The notes beneath the pieces are model-generated. The model saw only the letters and a program-made list of their open reading frames with translations. It was not told where the DNA came from and searched no databases. DNA of 34,199 nt from Halioglobus japonicus (GTDB taxonomy: Bacteria > Pseudomonadota > Gammaproteobacteria > Pseudomonadales > Halieaceae). Shown here piece by piece: positions 26,557 through 34,199 of the stretch. The stretch lies in contig CACSIL010000003.1 in NCBI GenBank assembly GCA_902705825.1, positions 37,740-71,938 of the forward strand, read 5' to 3'. The position numbers and the translations under genes are program-made. How positions within the stretch are numbered: the stretch's first letter is position 1; every line of letters begins with the position of its first letter.

Positions 26557-28034
26557 TCGAGTAAGGCTCGCATCGGCGCAATCAAATCCGATGCCACCAG
26601 ACCTCGCTGGCCGTCCTCCGCGGCTATATCAGCAGCTGCACCGTGCAGGCACACACCCAACGCGGCGGACTCCAGCGGCTGCAGGTGCTGAGCCAGTAAC
26701 GCCCCTATCACTCCGCTGAGCACATCCCCCATACCGCCGCTGGCCATGCCGGGATTGCCGTAATCGCTCAGTAAGATGCTCTGCTTATCGCTGATCAGCG
26801 TGCCATTACCCTTGAGCACAAACACACCACCATAGCGTGCCTGCAATGCGCTGACAGCAGCAAAACGATCCTTCTGCACCTCGGCAGTGGCACACGATAA
26901 CAGTCGGGCAGCCTCTCCGGGGTGCGGTGTAAACACCCGGTTTTCAGCCGCGACAATGCCACCCAATGCACCACTGGCCAGTAAATTCAGCCCATCGGCA
27001 TCGAGCACCAGCGGCTTGCCGCTGGCCAACGCCTGTTGCGCCAATTCTATCGACCAGGGCGACTGACCCAGTCCGGGGCCCACCACCAGCACATCGGCAT
27101 TTGCCAGCATCGGCATAAAATCATCCACTGTGCGAATGCCGCGAGGCATTGCTTCCGGTACTCTCGCGACCAGCGCTGCAACATGTTCCGGGCGCGTCGC
27201 CACCTGCACTAACCCTGCACCGCAGCGCAGCGCCGCTTCTGCCGCCAGCACCGCCGCGCCGGCCAGGCCGTAATCGCCACCCACCACCAGCACGGTGCCA
27301 TAGAAACCTTTGTGCGCCGTGGCCGGCCGCGCAGGCAGGCGCTCCAACAACGGTTCCAGCTCCAAACGCGAACAATTCGAGGGGACCGCAGAGTAGACAT
27401 CGGCGGGGACAGCCAGATCACAGAAATGCACCGCGCCGGTGTAGTCCGGCGCCTGCAGGGTAAAGAGCCCGCGCTTCAATCCTATGAAGGTGACAGTGAG
27501 CTCCGCATGCACCGCCAGGCCCAACACGCGGCCGGTATCTGAACACAGGCCCGAAGGAATATCGACAGCCAGTACCGGCGCGCCACAGCTGTTAATAGCG
27601 TCTATAGCCGGCACGTAGTCTCCGCGCACATCACCTCCCAGCCCGGTACCCAGCAGGGCATCGACTATCACTCCCTCGGGCACCAGCTGCGCCTCCCCAA
27701 AAGGGATTATCGTGACGCCATTCGCGAGAGCCTGTTGCCGGGCCAACAATGCATCACCGACAATTTTTTCAGGCTCCCCCAGCTGTATTACAGTAACCGC
27801 AATACCGCGCTTGTGGGCCATATCCGCAATCAGAAAGCCGTCGCCGCCGTTGTTGCCGGTACCGCACAATACCGTTACACACTCCGGCTCGGGCCACACT
27901 TCCAGCAAGCACCGAAACGCTGCCTCGGCGGCGCGTGACATCAGGGTGATACCGGGTATCTCGTAATCGTGGATCGCGCAGTGATCCAACGCCCGTGTTT
28001 GTGCTGCTGTGTACAGGGGTTCGGTACCTAACAT
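26553..28034 (-). CDS. nnr: bifunctional NAD(P)HX epimerase / ADP-dependent NAD(P)HX dehydratase
   Basis: The protein is 493 residues and a fusion of two repair enzymes. The N-terminal YjeF_N epimerase part (about 1-215) has GTGNNGGDGFLIADMAHKRG, VDALLGTGLGGDVRG and VDIPSGLCSDTG. The C-terminal ribokinase-like dehydratase (about 230-490) has GGDYGLAGAAVLAAEAALRCGAGLV, GPGLGQ, DADGLNLLA, TPHPGEAARL and the closing GMASGGMGDVLSGVIGALLAQ. It restores hydrated NADH and NADPH damaged by heat or side reactions. It is the first gene of the minus-strand block and is coupled to tsaE. The 227 bp before it, shared with queG, shows no promoter I can defend. Confidence 0.96.
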   Translation of the reverse strand: MLGTEPLYTAAQTRALDHCAIHDYEIPGITLMSRAAEAAFRCLLEVWPEPECVTVLCGTGNNGGDGFLIADMAHKRGIAVTVIQLGEPEKIVGDALLARQQALANGVTIIPFGEAQLVPEGVIVDALLGTGLGGDVRGDYVPAIDAINSCGAPVLAVDIPSGLCSDTGRVLGLAVHAELTVTFIGLKRGLFTLQAPDYTGAVHFCDLAVPADVYSAVPSNCSRLELEPLLERLPARPATAHKGFYGTVLVVGGDYGLAGAAVLAAEAALRCGAGLVQVATRPEHVAALVARVPEAMPRGIRTVDDFMPMLANADVLVVGPGLGQSPWSIELAQQALASGKPLVLDADGLNLLASGALGGIVAAENRVFTPHPGEAARLLSCATAEVQKDRFAAVSALQARYGGVFVLKGNGTLISDKQSILLSDYGNPGMASGGMGDVLSGVIGALLAQHLQPLESAALGVCLHGAAADIAAEDGQRGLVASDLIAPMRALLE

Positions 28035-28261
28035 TATCGCTGCCTATTGATTGACTGTCGGTCGCTATCGCCTGTTGCGCTGGCGCTCCAGCGGCAAGGG
28101 TATCAGGCCTGCCGGGGCCGCACGCCCTGGGCGCCTCGCCCTGCAAGCAGATCGCTGACCAGCCATTATAGTGGAAGCGCGGGATATGAAGATGCTGAAC
28201 GCCGCCATTAAGCGCAAAAAAAACAGTACATACTAAAATTTGTTCTGTCAGACTTACCGCA

Positions 28262-29362
28262 TTGTTCCAGCCAACGGTCGTAAAGTTGCCAGACAGCCCA
28301 ACACAGCACCCCCCTGAAGCCACGGTCCAGACAATCCGGGATTGGGCCAGCGAACTCGGATTTCAGCAAGTGGGCATCACCGGCGTAGACCTCGGCGAGC
28401 ATGAAGCCTACCTGCAAAAATGGCTGGATGGCGGGTATCACGGCAGCATGGAATATATGGCGCGTCATGGGAGCAAGCGCAGCCGTCCCGCTGAACTGGT
28501 GCCCGGCACCCTGCGGGTGATCTCACTGCGTATGGACTACCTGGAGCGCGACACACAGGCGCTGCGAATTCTCGAGTCACCACAGAAAGCCTATATCTCG
28601 CGCTATACACTGGGGCGGGATTACCACAAGTTGATACGCAAGCGGCTGGCCCAATTGGCGAACCGTATCGAAGCAGAGTTTGGCGGCGGCCAGTTTCGGG
28701 CCTTTGTCGACAGCGCCCCGGTGCTGGAACGCGCCGCGGCAGAAAAAGCCGGGCTGGGGTGGATCGCGAAAAACACCATGTTGATCAACCGCAATGCCGG
28801 CTCCTGGTTTTTCCTCGGCGAAATCTTCACTGACTTGCCGCTGCCTGTGGACGAAGCGCATAACAGCAAACATTGTGGCACCTGCACCGCCTGCCTGGAT
28901 ATTTGCCCGACAAATGCGTTTACCGGTCCCTTTCAGCTGGATGCCCGCAAGTGCATTTCCTACCTCACCATTGAACACCACGGCAGCATCGACCCCGACC
29001 TGCGCCCGCTGATGGGCAACCGGATTTTCGGCTGTGACGACTGCCAACTCTGTTGTCCCTGGAATAAATTTGCACAGGCGACAGACGAGGATGATTTTCG
29101 GCCCCGTCACGGCCTCGCCGATGTCGAACTGGTGACATTGTTTGACTGGGATGAAACGACGTTCCTGACAAAAACGGAGGGCTCTGCCATCCGCCGCATA
29201 GGTTACGAACGCTGGCTGCGCAACATCGCAGTGGCGCTGGGCAATGCAACGCGCTCGGATGCAGTGATTAACGCACTGCTGCGCCGCCGGTCACACCCCT
29301 CGCAACTGGTCCAGGAGCACGTTGTCTGGGCGCTGGAGCAACACGGCGCTATGCCAGCTTGA
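28262..29362 (+). CDS. queG: epoxyqueuosine reductase
   Basis: The protein is about 366 residues from TTG 28262. No ATG or GTG lies before the conserved core ([16 protein letters not shown]), and TTG 28286 is the alternative. It makes queuosine from epoxyqueuosine in tRNA, using cobalamin and two 4Fe-4S clusters. Asp150 in FVDSAP is the catalytic acid. Cluster cysteines are C205, C208, C211 and C215 ([12 protein letters not shown]), with C258, C261, C264 and C265 ([10 protein letters not shown]). A C-terminal HEAT-like segment ([19 protein letters not shown]) is present. No RBS is apparent at the TTG, so the start is uncertain. Its last 14 bases overlap the convergent orn gene. Confidence 0.94.
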   Translation: MFQPTVVKLPDSPTQHPPEATVQTIRDWASELGFQQVGITGVDLGEHEAYLQKWLDGGYHGSMEYMARHGSKRSRPAELVPGTLRVISLRMDYLERDTQALRILESPQKAYISRYTLGRDYHKLIRKRLAQLANRIEAEFGGGQFRAFVDSAPVLERAAAEKAGLGWIAKNTMLINRNAGSWFFLGEIFTDLPLPVDEAHNSKHCGTCTACLDICPTNAFTGPFQLDARKCISYLTIEHHGSIDPDLRPLMGNRIFGCDDCQLCCPWNKFAQATDEDDFRPRHGLADVELVTLFDWDETTFLTKTEGSAIRRIGYERWLRNIAVALGNATRSDAVINALLRRRSHPSQLVQEHVVWALEQHGAMPA

Positions 29363-29894
29363 GAAAGTGCTCGCGGTAGTAACGCATTTCATTGATGGAC
29401 TCACGGATATCATCCAGCGCCAGATGCGTTCCGGTCTTTTTAAAGCCGGCCTCCAACTCGGGGCGCCAGCGCTGCATCAGGATTTTCAACGTACTTACAT
29501 CCAGGTTGCGATAGTGGAAGAAGGCCTCCAACTGCGGTAGATGCCTGGCCATGAAACGCCGATCCTGACAAATGGTATTCCCACACATGGGGGACGCTCC
29601 CGGCGGTACCCACAGCTCCAGAAAAGCGATTGTCTCCTGCGTGGTGCGCTGCTCGTCATACTCACTGGCTTTCACCCTGTCCACCAGGCCGGAGCGGGTG
29701 TGATGCGTGGTATTCCATTCGTCCATCGCGTTCAGCCTGGCGTCACTCTGGTGCAGCGCAATTACCGGCCCCTCAGCGAGGGTATTCAGGTCCGTATCGG
29801 TTACTATGGTGGCAATTTCAATGACAACGTCACTGTCCGGGTCCAGACCTGTCATTTCCATATCGACCCAAATAAGATTGCTGGCGTTTTGCAT
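29349..29894 (-). CDS. orn: oligoribonuclease
   Basis: The product is 181 residues from ATG 29894. The frame is open to 29969, but family members start with the [19 protein letters not shown] pattern. It is a DEDDh exonuclease: Asp11 and Glu13 in [10 protein letters not shown] are the first metal ligands. The rest of the core, including [33 protein letters not shown] and the late [11 protein letters not shown] with its His and Asp, is intact. It degrades 2-5 base RNAs and pGpG from cyclic-di-GMP turnover. It is divergent from rsgA with 85 bp between, and convergent with queG. This queG/orn/rsgA group is common in gammaproteobacteria. Confidence 0.97.
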   Translation of the reverse strand: MQNASNLIWVDMEMTGLDPDSDVVIEIATIVTDTDLNTLAEGPVIALHQSDARLNAMDEWNTTHHTRSGLVDRVKASEYDEQRTTQETIAFLELWVPPGASPMCGNTICQDRRFMARHLPQLEAFFHYRNLDVSTLKILMQRWRPELEAGFKKTGTHLALDDIRESINEMRYYREHFLKLA

Positions 29895-29979
29895 GCGAGG
29901 TTTACCCTGAATCACCTGAAGACTCGGCAGTGTAACAAATTGCCTCGACAGACCAAGGCCATATCCCAATAATGCTTAC

Positions 29980-30993
29980 ATGAGTAAACGTAAACTCAGC
30001 CGGCAACAGGCCTGGCGCATTGAGAAAATCCAGGACGAGCGCGCCAAGCGCGCCGCGCGCCGCGATATCGATGCGCAGGACGCTCTCAGTGGCGGCGAAT
30101 TGGGCCCGGAGCAGGAAGGTCTGGTGGTTGCACACTACGGCACGCAAGTAGCGGTGGAATCCGAGCCTGGCAAAACCCAGCGCTGCCATTTACGCGCCAA
30201 TCTGGACACCTTGGTAACCGGCGACCGGGTAGTGTGGTGTGAAGGCGACCCGATGGGCGTGGTCGTAGCGCAACGGGAAAGACACAGCGTACTCTCGCGC
30301 CCGGACCCCTACGGCAAACTGAAACCTGTTGCGGCCAATATCGACCAGATTCTAGTGGTGCTTGCCCCATTACCCGAGCCGCATGCAAACCTGATTGATC
30401 GGTATCTGGTAGCGGCCGAAGTCGTCGGCATTGAGCCGGTCATCCTGCTCAACAAAACCGATTTACTGACAGACAAGCCCGATCTGCAACAGGCCATGGA
30501 CGAGCTGCTGGCGATTTACCCCACGCTCGGATACCGGGTGCTTCACACCTCCATCAAGGACAGCGGCCTGAACGAACTACAAGATGCACTGCACGAGCGC
30601 ACCAGTGTGTTTGTAGGGCAATCCGGCGTAGGAAAATCGTCACTGGTGAATGTGCTGCTACCGGACGCGGGAATTCGCGTAGGCGCACTGTCCGAGAGCA
30701 CACAGAAAGGCACGCACACCACAACCACCGCTCAACTACTGCACCTGAACTGCGGCGGCACACTGATCGATTCACCGGGCATTCGTGAGTTTGGTCTGTG
30801 GCATATGAGCAAAGAGCAAGTGGAACAGGGGTTTCGCGAGTTTCGTGCGCTACTGGGGACGTGTAAATTTCGCGATTGCCAGCATGAGCAGGAACCCGGG
30901 TGTGCCATTTTGGAGGGTGCAGAATCCGGCGCGATCAGTGCACGCAGGCTGGATAGTTATCGGCGTATTGTTGCGAGTCTGGACGATATCTAG
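29980..30993 (+). CDS. rsgA: small ribosomal subunit biogenesis GTPase RsgA
   Basis: The protein is 337 residues. A basic N-terminus ([28 protein letters not shown]) and OB fold (about 45-105) precede a circularly permuted GTPase. The permuted order is visible: NKTD (158-161) comes before GQSGVGKS (213-220) and DSPG (264-267). THTTT at 245-249 is the switch region. A C-terminal zinc knuckle uses Cys295, Cys300, His302 and Cys308. RsgA matures the 30S subunit and releases RbfA late in assembly. It is divergent from orn. A hairpin lies 16 bp after its stop. Confidence 0.97.
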   Translation: MSKRKLSRQQAWRIEKIQDERAKRAARRDIDAQDALSGGELGPEQEGLVVAHYGTQVAVESEPGKTQRCHLRANLDTLVTGDRVVWCEGDPMGVVVAQRERHSVLSRPDPYGKLKPVAANIDQILVVLAPLPEPHANLIDRYLVAAEVVGIEPVILLNKTDLLTDKPDLQQAMDELLAIYPTLGYRVLHTSIKDSGLNELQDALHERTSVFVGQSGVGKSSLVNVLLPDAGIRVGALSESTQKGTHTTTTAQLLHLNCGGTLIDSPGIREFGLWHMSKEQVEQGFREFRALLGTCKFRDCQHEQEPGCAILEGAESGAISARRLDSYRRIVASLDDI

Positions 30994-31008
30994 AACCTAC
31001 CGTGAACC

Positions 31009-31031
31009 GGGCCTTGCGGGATACAAGGCCT
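31009..31031. terminator. hairpin between convergent rsgA and psd
   Basis: Seven-base perfect arms (GGCCTTG and CAAGGCC) plus one G-T pair enclose a seven-base loop. It lies between two gene ends facing each other. There is no T-run on either side, so it is a terminator candidate by position only. Confidence 0.4.
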
Positions 31032-31096
31032 CCTACAGCATTCAGAATCAGGCTTCTTCCAGCTCGGGAGATGGCCAGTGGTGGTCAAAGCTGGAC

Positions 31097-31945
31097 CTAC
31101 TGGTAGGCACCCAGCCTCTCACCCATCACAGTAGAAGCGCCAGCAAGATAGCGCTCATCAAAGTCCATCGCGCCTTCAGGAAACAAAAGAATCACTGTAG
31201 AACCCAGCATAAAACGCCCCATTTCATCTCCCTGGGCGAGCTCCACAGGTTCCGGCAGAGTCAAATAATCCACTGAAACCGGTTTTTTCGGCGGTGGTGC
31301 CACCTGCCCGGACCAAACCGTTTCGATACCCGCCACCACCATCGCACCCACCAGTACCATCGCCATCGGGCCGGAGGCGGTATCGAAATAACACACCAGC
31401 CGCTCATTGCGAGCAAACAGGCGATCGACATTCTCTGCAGTCGTGCCGTTAACCGAAAACAACTGGCCAGGAATATAGCAAGTGCCCGTCAAGCGCCCCG
31501 CCACCGGCATATGAACCCGGTGATAGTCCTTGGGAGACAAATAGATAGTAGCGAACTTCCCACCCTGAAACTGCGCCGCTCTCACCGCATCCCCGCCCAA
31601 CAAATCTTCCGCCGCGAAAAATCGACCTTTGGCCTGGAATAACAAGCCATTGGCAATATCGCCCAGCTGACTGATCGCACCGTCGGCGGGACACAGAATA
31701 TCGGCGTCATCCAGTGGCCGCGCATCGTCGCGCAACGGTCGCGTAAAAAAGTCATTGAAACAGTCATAGCGGGTATAGTCAGGCTCTGCGGCCTGCGACA
31801 TATCGACATCATACTGTCGGATGAATTGCTTAATGAGCCAGTTTTTCAACCACTCGGGATGGCGTAAGCCGGCCAGAAAACCTGTGCAACGGGACAGCAG
31901 GTGTTGCGGCACAATGTTTTGAAAGAGTATAAAGAATTTATCCAT
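31097..31945 (-). CDS. psd: phosphatidylserine decarboxylase proenzyme
   Basis: The protein is 282 residues, the class I bacterial length. It converts phosphatidylserine to phosphatidylethanolamine at the inner membrane. The self-cleavage motif LGST is at 247-250 (FMLGSTVILLFPEG); Ser249 becomes the pyruvoyl group of the alpha chain. FNDFFTRPLRDDARPLD, CPADGAIS (Asp88) and LSPKDYHRVHMPVAG (His145) complete the Asp-His-Ser set that drives cleavage. The gene is convergent with rsgA. The upstream region to 32339 holds no gene. Confidence 0.97.
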   Translation of the reverse strand: MDKFFILFQNIVPQHLLSRCTGFLAGLRHPEWLKNWLIKQFIRQYDVDMSQAAEPDYTRYDCFNDFFTRPLRDDARPLDDADILCPADGAISQLGDIANGLLFQAKGRFFAAEDLLGGDAVRAAQFQGGKFATIYLSPKDYHRVHMPVAGRLTGTCYIPGQLFSVNGTTAENVDRLFARNERLVCYFDTASGPMAMVLVGAMVVAGIETVWSGQVAPPPKKPVSVDYLTLPEPVELAQGDEMGRFMLGSTVILLFPEGAMDFDERYLAGASTVMGERLGAYQ

Positions 31946-32339
31946 TTGTCCTGGTGTCTCACGTCTTTGTCATCAGGTTTAGAAATTTGCCCGCATGCCA
32001 GAGCGTTGTGTATTTGGGCTGCGGAATCATACCATCAAACGGGGGTGCGTCCTCTAGGTCGGGTAGGGGTACTCGATGAAATTGTGCTGTGCTGCCCGGG
32101 CGCGTGCACGGATTATGCTCCGCAGTCGCTCCCGGGATGCCGGACCAACGTGATTCGCTTGGTGAGAAGCACAGTCAGTAGCCACTCCCTCTTGATGCGC
32201 CATTCGTCGGATTAATAGCATGAGGCGTGAGGCATGAGGCGTGAGGCGTGAGGCGTGAGGCGTGAGGCGTGAGGCGTGAGGCGAATCTGACACCAACTGT
32301 GCCGGTGTATTACGATCTCTTCGACCAAACCCAGTCAGA
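31946..32339. other. 394 bp non-coding stretch upstream of psd
   Basis: No credible gene is seen. The only clear structure is the heptamer repeat at 32221-32283. Short frames here have no RBS or recognisable content. A promoter for psd must lie in the proximal part, but none was identified with confidence. Confidence 0.6.
32221..32283. repeat. nine tandem copies of a 7 bp unit
   Basis: Nine head-to-tail copies of TGAGGCG, with the second ending in A instead of G. It lies between the psd upstream region and a small hypothetical gene. Such perfect short repeats can change copy number by slippage. Because 7 is not a multiple of 3, length changes would shift any reading frame crossing it. Confidence 0.9.
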
Positions 32340-32537
32340 TCAACAGCCACCCTCAAGACAATCAATCTCCTGCCGCACAATCAAAGCCCTGGCATAACGC
32401 CGCTCCGCTTGTTCAAGAATTTCCAATACTCGCGGTTCGGATGAGTCGCTGCGCGCTGCTGACCACCAGACAGCAAAGTCCCGCCAGAAGGATAATTCCT
32501 CCCAGGCTGCGTCGAGTTCCGGTTGTGCTGTGTCCAT
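32340..32537 (-). CDS. small hypothetical protein
   Basis: The product is 65 residues from ATG 32537; the frame can extend to a TTG at 32561. The sequence MDTAQPELDAAWEELSFWRDF then AVWWSAARSDSSEPRVLEILEQAERRYARALIVRQ reads like a charged, helical small protein, with aromatic FW/WW motifs and two cysteines only at the C-terminus. I do not recognise the family. A competing frame (32381-32602) overlaps it, but its Trp/Cys/Arg-rich composition looks less protein-like. It ends 57 bp from the heptamer repeat. No strong RBS is seen, so it may not be real. Confidence 0.45.
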   Translation of the reverse strand: MDTAQPELDAAWEELSFWRDFAVWWSAARSDSSEPRVLEILEQAERRYARALIVRQEIDCLEGGC

Positions 32538-32639
32538 TTGTGTATATCCACTGCGTGGCAATGGACGTATTTTAACGATTCACACCAATATGGATGCGAC
32601 ATCAGGCGCCAATCACTTGGCTTGATGTGCCAGAATGTA

Positions 32640-33644
32640 TCAAACGACCAATCGGGATCGGTATTCAGCCGGCGGGTTTCCTGTCCAGCGCTTAAACGCT
32701 CGGGAAAAAGATGAGGCGTCGGAAAAACCGAGCATATAACTTATCTCGGCGAGCGGCATACGCTTGTCGGCGATGTATTTTGTTGCAAGGTCCCGGCGCA
32801 CTTCCAGTAGTAGTGTCCGGTAGTTGGTACCCGCTTCTGCCAATTTACGCTGCAGGGTGCGAGCACTGACAAACACACGCTTGGCAATACTGTCTTCGCT
32901 GGGAGCTCCCGAGGGTAAGTCTTCGATAATGGCTCTCTTCACCTGGCTAATAATATCTGGCCGGTTGAGTTCTCTAACCATCTCATCGAGCACCTGGTCG
33001 CTACTGATCGCCAATTCCCGATTAGGCGCGGTAAAGGGGCGCCGGGCATCTGTCAGCTTGAATGAAAGTCTCGATACCGGTTGTCCAAACTTCAGCGGGC
33101 AGCGAAACACCTCGAAATAGTCGCCTTTAGTCTCCGGCTCCGGATAGGTAAATGCCACTTCTGTGGGATCAAGGCCTTCATCCAATCCCAATCTGCACAG
33201 TTCGAGCATCAGTGAGGCTCTGCTGTCTTCCATGACTCGTGTCGCCTCGCCCTGAATGGCGGGCACGGCGCTGAGGAAGTGCAGTTGGCCCTCGCTTTCT
33301 GAAACGGTGATTTCCAGGCCGGAATTCACTATCGACACATAACGCACCAAGCGTTGAAAGGCTTCAACCAGTGTCGCACTCGACAAGAAGGTGACACCCA
33401 GCGCGTTAAGATCCAGGGGCGAGTAATATTTGCTCACTTCCAGGCCGATACTGGGGTTTTTTGTGACAGCCGCTGCCTGCAGAAACGCGCTGGCAAGGCT
33501 CTTCACAGGGTAGCGTGTCCGGGGCTCTTTAATCAGCAAAGGATCGAGGCCACATTGAGTGAAAAACGCATCGGCCTCAATGCTCTTGGCCTGCAGGTAA
33601 CGCCAAAGCGATCTGCCTGCTGACGCCAGAATAGTGGCTTCCAT
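32640..33644 (-). CDS. AraC-family transcriptional regulator
   Basis: The product is 334 residues from ATG 33644, which has GGGAGA seven bases upstream; the frame is open to 33701 without such a site. The N-terminal part (about 15-195) matches the arabinose-binding-like domain of the OruR/ArgR-type AraC subfamily (AKSIEADAFFTQCGLDPLLIKEPRTRYPV, PLDLNALGVTFLSSATLVEAFQRLVRY). The C-terminal double helix-turn-helix (about 235-330) includes VSARTLQRKLAEAGTNYRTLLLEVRRDLATKYI and AEISYMLGFSDASSFSRAFKRWTGNPPAEYR. Members of this group commonly control catabolism or fatty-acid and sterol-like substrates. The effector is unknown. The divergent neighbour is a small membrane protein, a possible target. 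Confidence 0.9.
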   Translation of the reverse strand: MEATILASAGRSLWRYLQAKSIEADAFFTQCGLDPLLIKEPRTRYPVKSLASAFLQAAAVTKNPSIGLEVSKYYSPLDLNALGVTFLSSATLVEAFQRLVRYVSIVNSGLEITVSESEGQLHFLSAVPAIQGEATRVMEDSRASLMLELCRLGLDEGLDPTEVAFTYPEPETKGDYFEVFRCPLKFGQPVSRLSFKLTDARRPFTAPNRELAISSDQVLDEMVRELNRPDIISQVKRAIIEDLPSGAPSEDSIAKRVFVSARTLQRKLAEAGTNYRTLLLEVRRDLATKYIADKRMPLAEISYMLGFSDASSFSRAFKRWTGNPPAEYRSRLVV

Positions 33645-33780
33645 ACCGATTCTCCCTGAATTCGCCCGTAGAAGTTTAGAAACGCTGTCGCACAGGGTCA
33701 AGCGATTGGCGCACCCTGCTATCGATAACAGATGGGTGTAACGACACTATACCGCCTCGGAAAATTGAGCGTGGATCGTT

Positions 33781-33978
33781 ATGAAGCGAAGTGGAAAAGA
33801 GGCGCTTTTACTGGTGCTGGTGACAGTTCTGTGGCTTGCCATGGTATTCCTCTATTGGCCTGTAGCACTTATTTTTCTGGTCCCCATAGCGATACATTTC
33901 TCTGGCAGAAAGTCGGAGGAGAAATATGCGGCAAAGTTTGATAAAGACGAAAAAGACAAGATTGAGAAGGATATGTAG
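33781..33978 (+). CDS. small membrane protein, hypothetical
   Basis: The protein is 65 residues from ATG 33781. Residues 8-40 are strongly hydrophobic and split by Tyr-Trp-Pro at 25-27. This fits two short membrane helices or one hairpin. The C-terminal third is highly charged (GRKSEEKYAAKFDKDEKDKIEKDM) and probably cytoplasmic. I do not recognise the family. It is divergent from the AraC-type regulator with 136 bp between the chosen starts. A strong terminator follows 8 bp after its stop, which supports it as a real single-gene unit. Confidence 0.65.
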   Translation: MKRSGKEALLLVLVTVLWLAMVFLYWPVALIFLVPIAIHFSGRKSEEKYAAKFDKDEKDKIEKDM

Positions 33979-33986
33979 GTACAAAA

Positions 33987-34017
33987 AAAGCCCCGCCAGC
34001 CAAGCTGTCGGGGCTTT
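33987..34017. terminator. bidirectional rho-independent terminator
   Basis: The stem AAAGCCCCG pairs perfectly with CGGGGCTTT. An inner CAGC/GCTG stem adds to it after one mismatch, with a three-base loop. An A-run on one side and a T-run on the other allow termination in both directions. It lies between the small membrane protein gene and the convergent outer-membrane protein gene. Confidence 0.9.
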
Positions 34018-34037
34018 CTGTTTGCTGAAATCTACCT

Positions 34038-34199
34038 CTAGAACCGGCGACCGATGTGCGCCGAGAACATGGCTACAGAGCTCTTGTTGAAGTCGATATC
34101 GGCGCGGTTATCGGCCCACTGCACACCCACAGTAGTGAACCAGTTCTCCCAGCCAAAGGGATCCGGCACACGTATTTCACTGGCCAGCATGTAAACATC
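34038..34199 (-). CDS. C-terminus of an outer-membrane protein (partial, cut by window edge)
   Basis: The frame enters from the right edge and ends with TAG at 34038, giving the last 53 residues. They form amphipathic beta strands (VYMLASEIRVPD, WENWFTTVGVQWADNRADI, SSVAMFSAHIGRRF). The final residue is Phe, the usual C-terminal signal recognised by the Bam machinery. It could be a porin, a transporter barrel or an autotransporter-like barrel; nothing here separates these. The shared terminator at 33987-34017 follows its stop. Confidence 0.65.
   Translation of the reverse strand, partial: DVYMLASEIRVPDPFGWENWFTTVGVQWADNRADIDFNKSSVAMFSAHIGRRF

Noticed and set aside
28208..28239. Possible promoter before queG
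   Set aside because: The best -35/-10 pair matches only three of six bases in each box.
32221..32283. Possible CRISPR array
   Set aside because: The 7 bp units are contiguous with no spacers, and no cas genes are present.
32054..32380. Minus-strand frame encoding PHASRLT repeats
   Set aside because: The repeated peptide is just the heptamer DNA repeat read in frame; the rest has no protein-like features.
32381..32602. Alternative frame over the small hypothetical gene
   Set aside because: It overlaps 32340-32537; its composition is rich in Trp, Cys and Arg and less protein-like.

Overview
The window looks like a chromosomal piece of a gammaproteobacterium. The best single clue is the block nnr-tsaE-amiB-mutL-miaA-hfq-hflX-hflK-hflC-DUF2065-hisZ-purA (15193-28034, minus strand). 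This is the classic gammaproteobacterial mutL/hfq/hflKC order, in the form carrying hisZ beside purA as in pseudomonads and marine relatives. The neighbouring queG-orn-rsgA-psd group (28262-31945) fits too. A marine lineage such as Halieaceae/Cellvibrionales is my inference from the overall style and was not tested.

Left part (1-6061): an accessory region of exported and surface proteins. It opens with the N-terminus of a protein resembling HprK-related kinases (minus). A short Tat-like, proline-rich exported peptide (427-633) follows. Next come two closely related secreted four-cysteine proteins (727-1521 and 2297-3094) with a different secreted protein between them (1552-2244). An outer-membrane beta-barrel protein of the exopolysaccharide type (3190-4431, minus) and an O-antigen ligase/polymerase-like membrane protein (4712-6061, plus) are transcribed divergently.

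Middle left (6121-12205): a plus-strand operon-like run. It encodes an exported FecR-domain protein, an exported unknown protein, a CHASE2-domain class III adenylate cyclase, a SulP-type anion transporter fused to STAS and cyclic-nucleotide-binding domains, and a small double zinc-ribbon protein. The cyclase and transporter are 25 bp apart. They suggest a signalling unit in which locally made cAMP gates an anion transporter; this is the most interesting system in the window.

Centre (12189-15120, minus): an HD-domain protein, a WecA-type glycan-initiating transferase and a UDP-glucuronate decarboxylase (UDP-xylose synthesis) make further surface-polysaccharide functions. They lie just downstream of purA.

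Right part (15193-34199): housekeeping genes for purine and histidine synthesis, membrane protease control, ribosome rescue, RNA chaperoning, tRNA modification, mismatch repair, cell separation, metabolite repair, RNA turnover and phosphatidylethanolamine synthesis. After psd come a nine-copy heptamer repeat, a small hypothetical gene, an AraC-type regulator, a small membrane protein, a strong bidirectional terminator and the C-terminus of an outer-membrane protein cut by the window edge. I saw no tRNA, rRNA, insertion sequence or CRISPR array.
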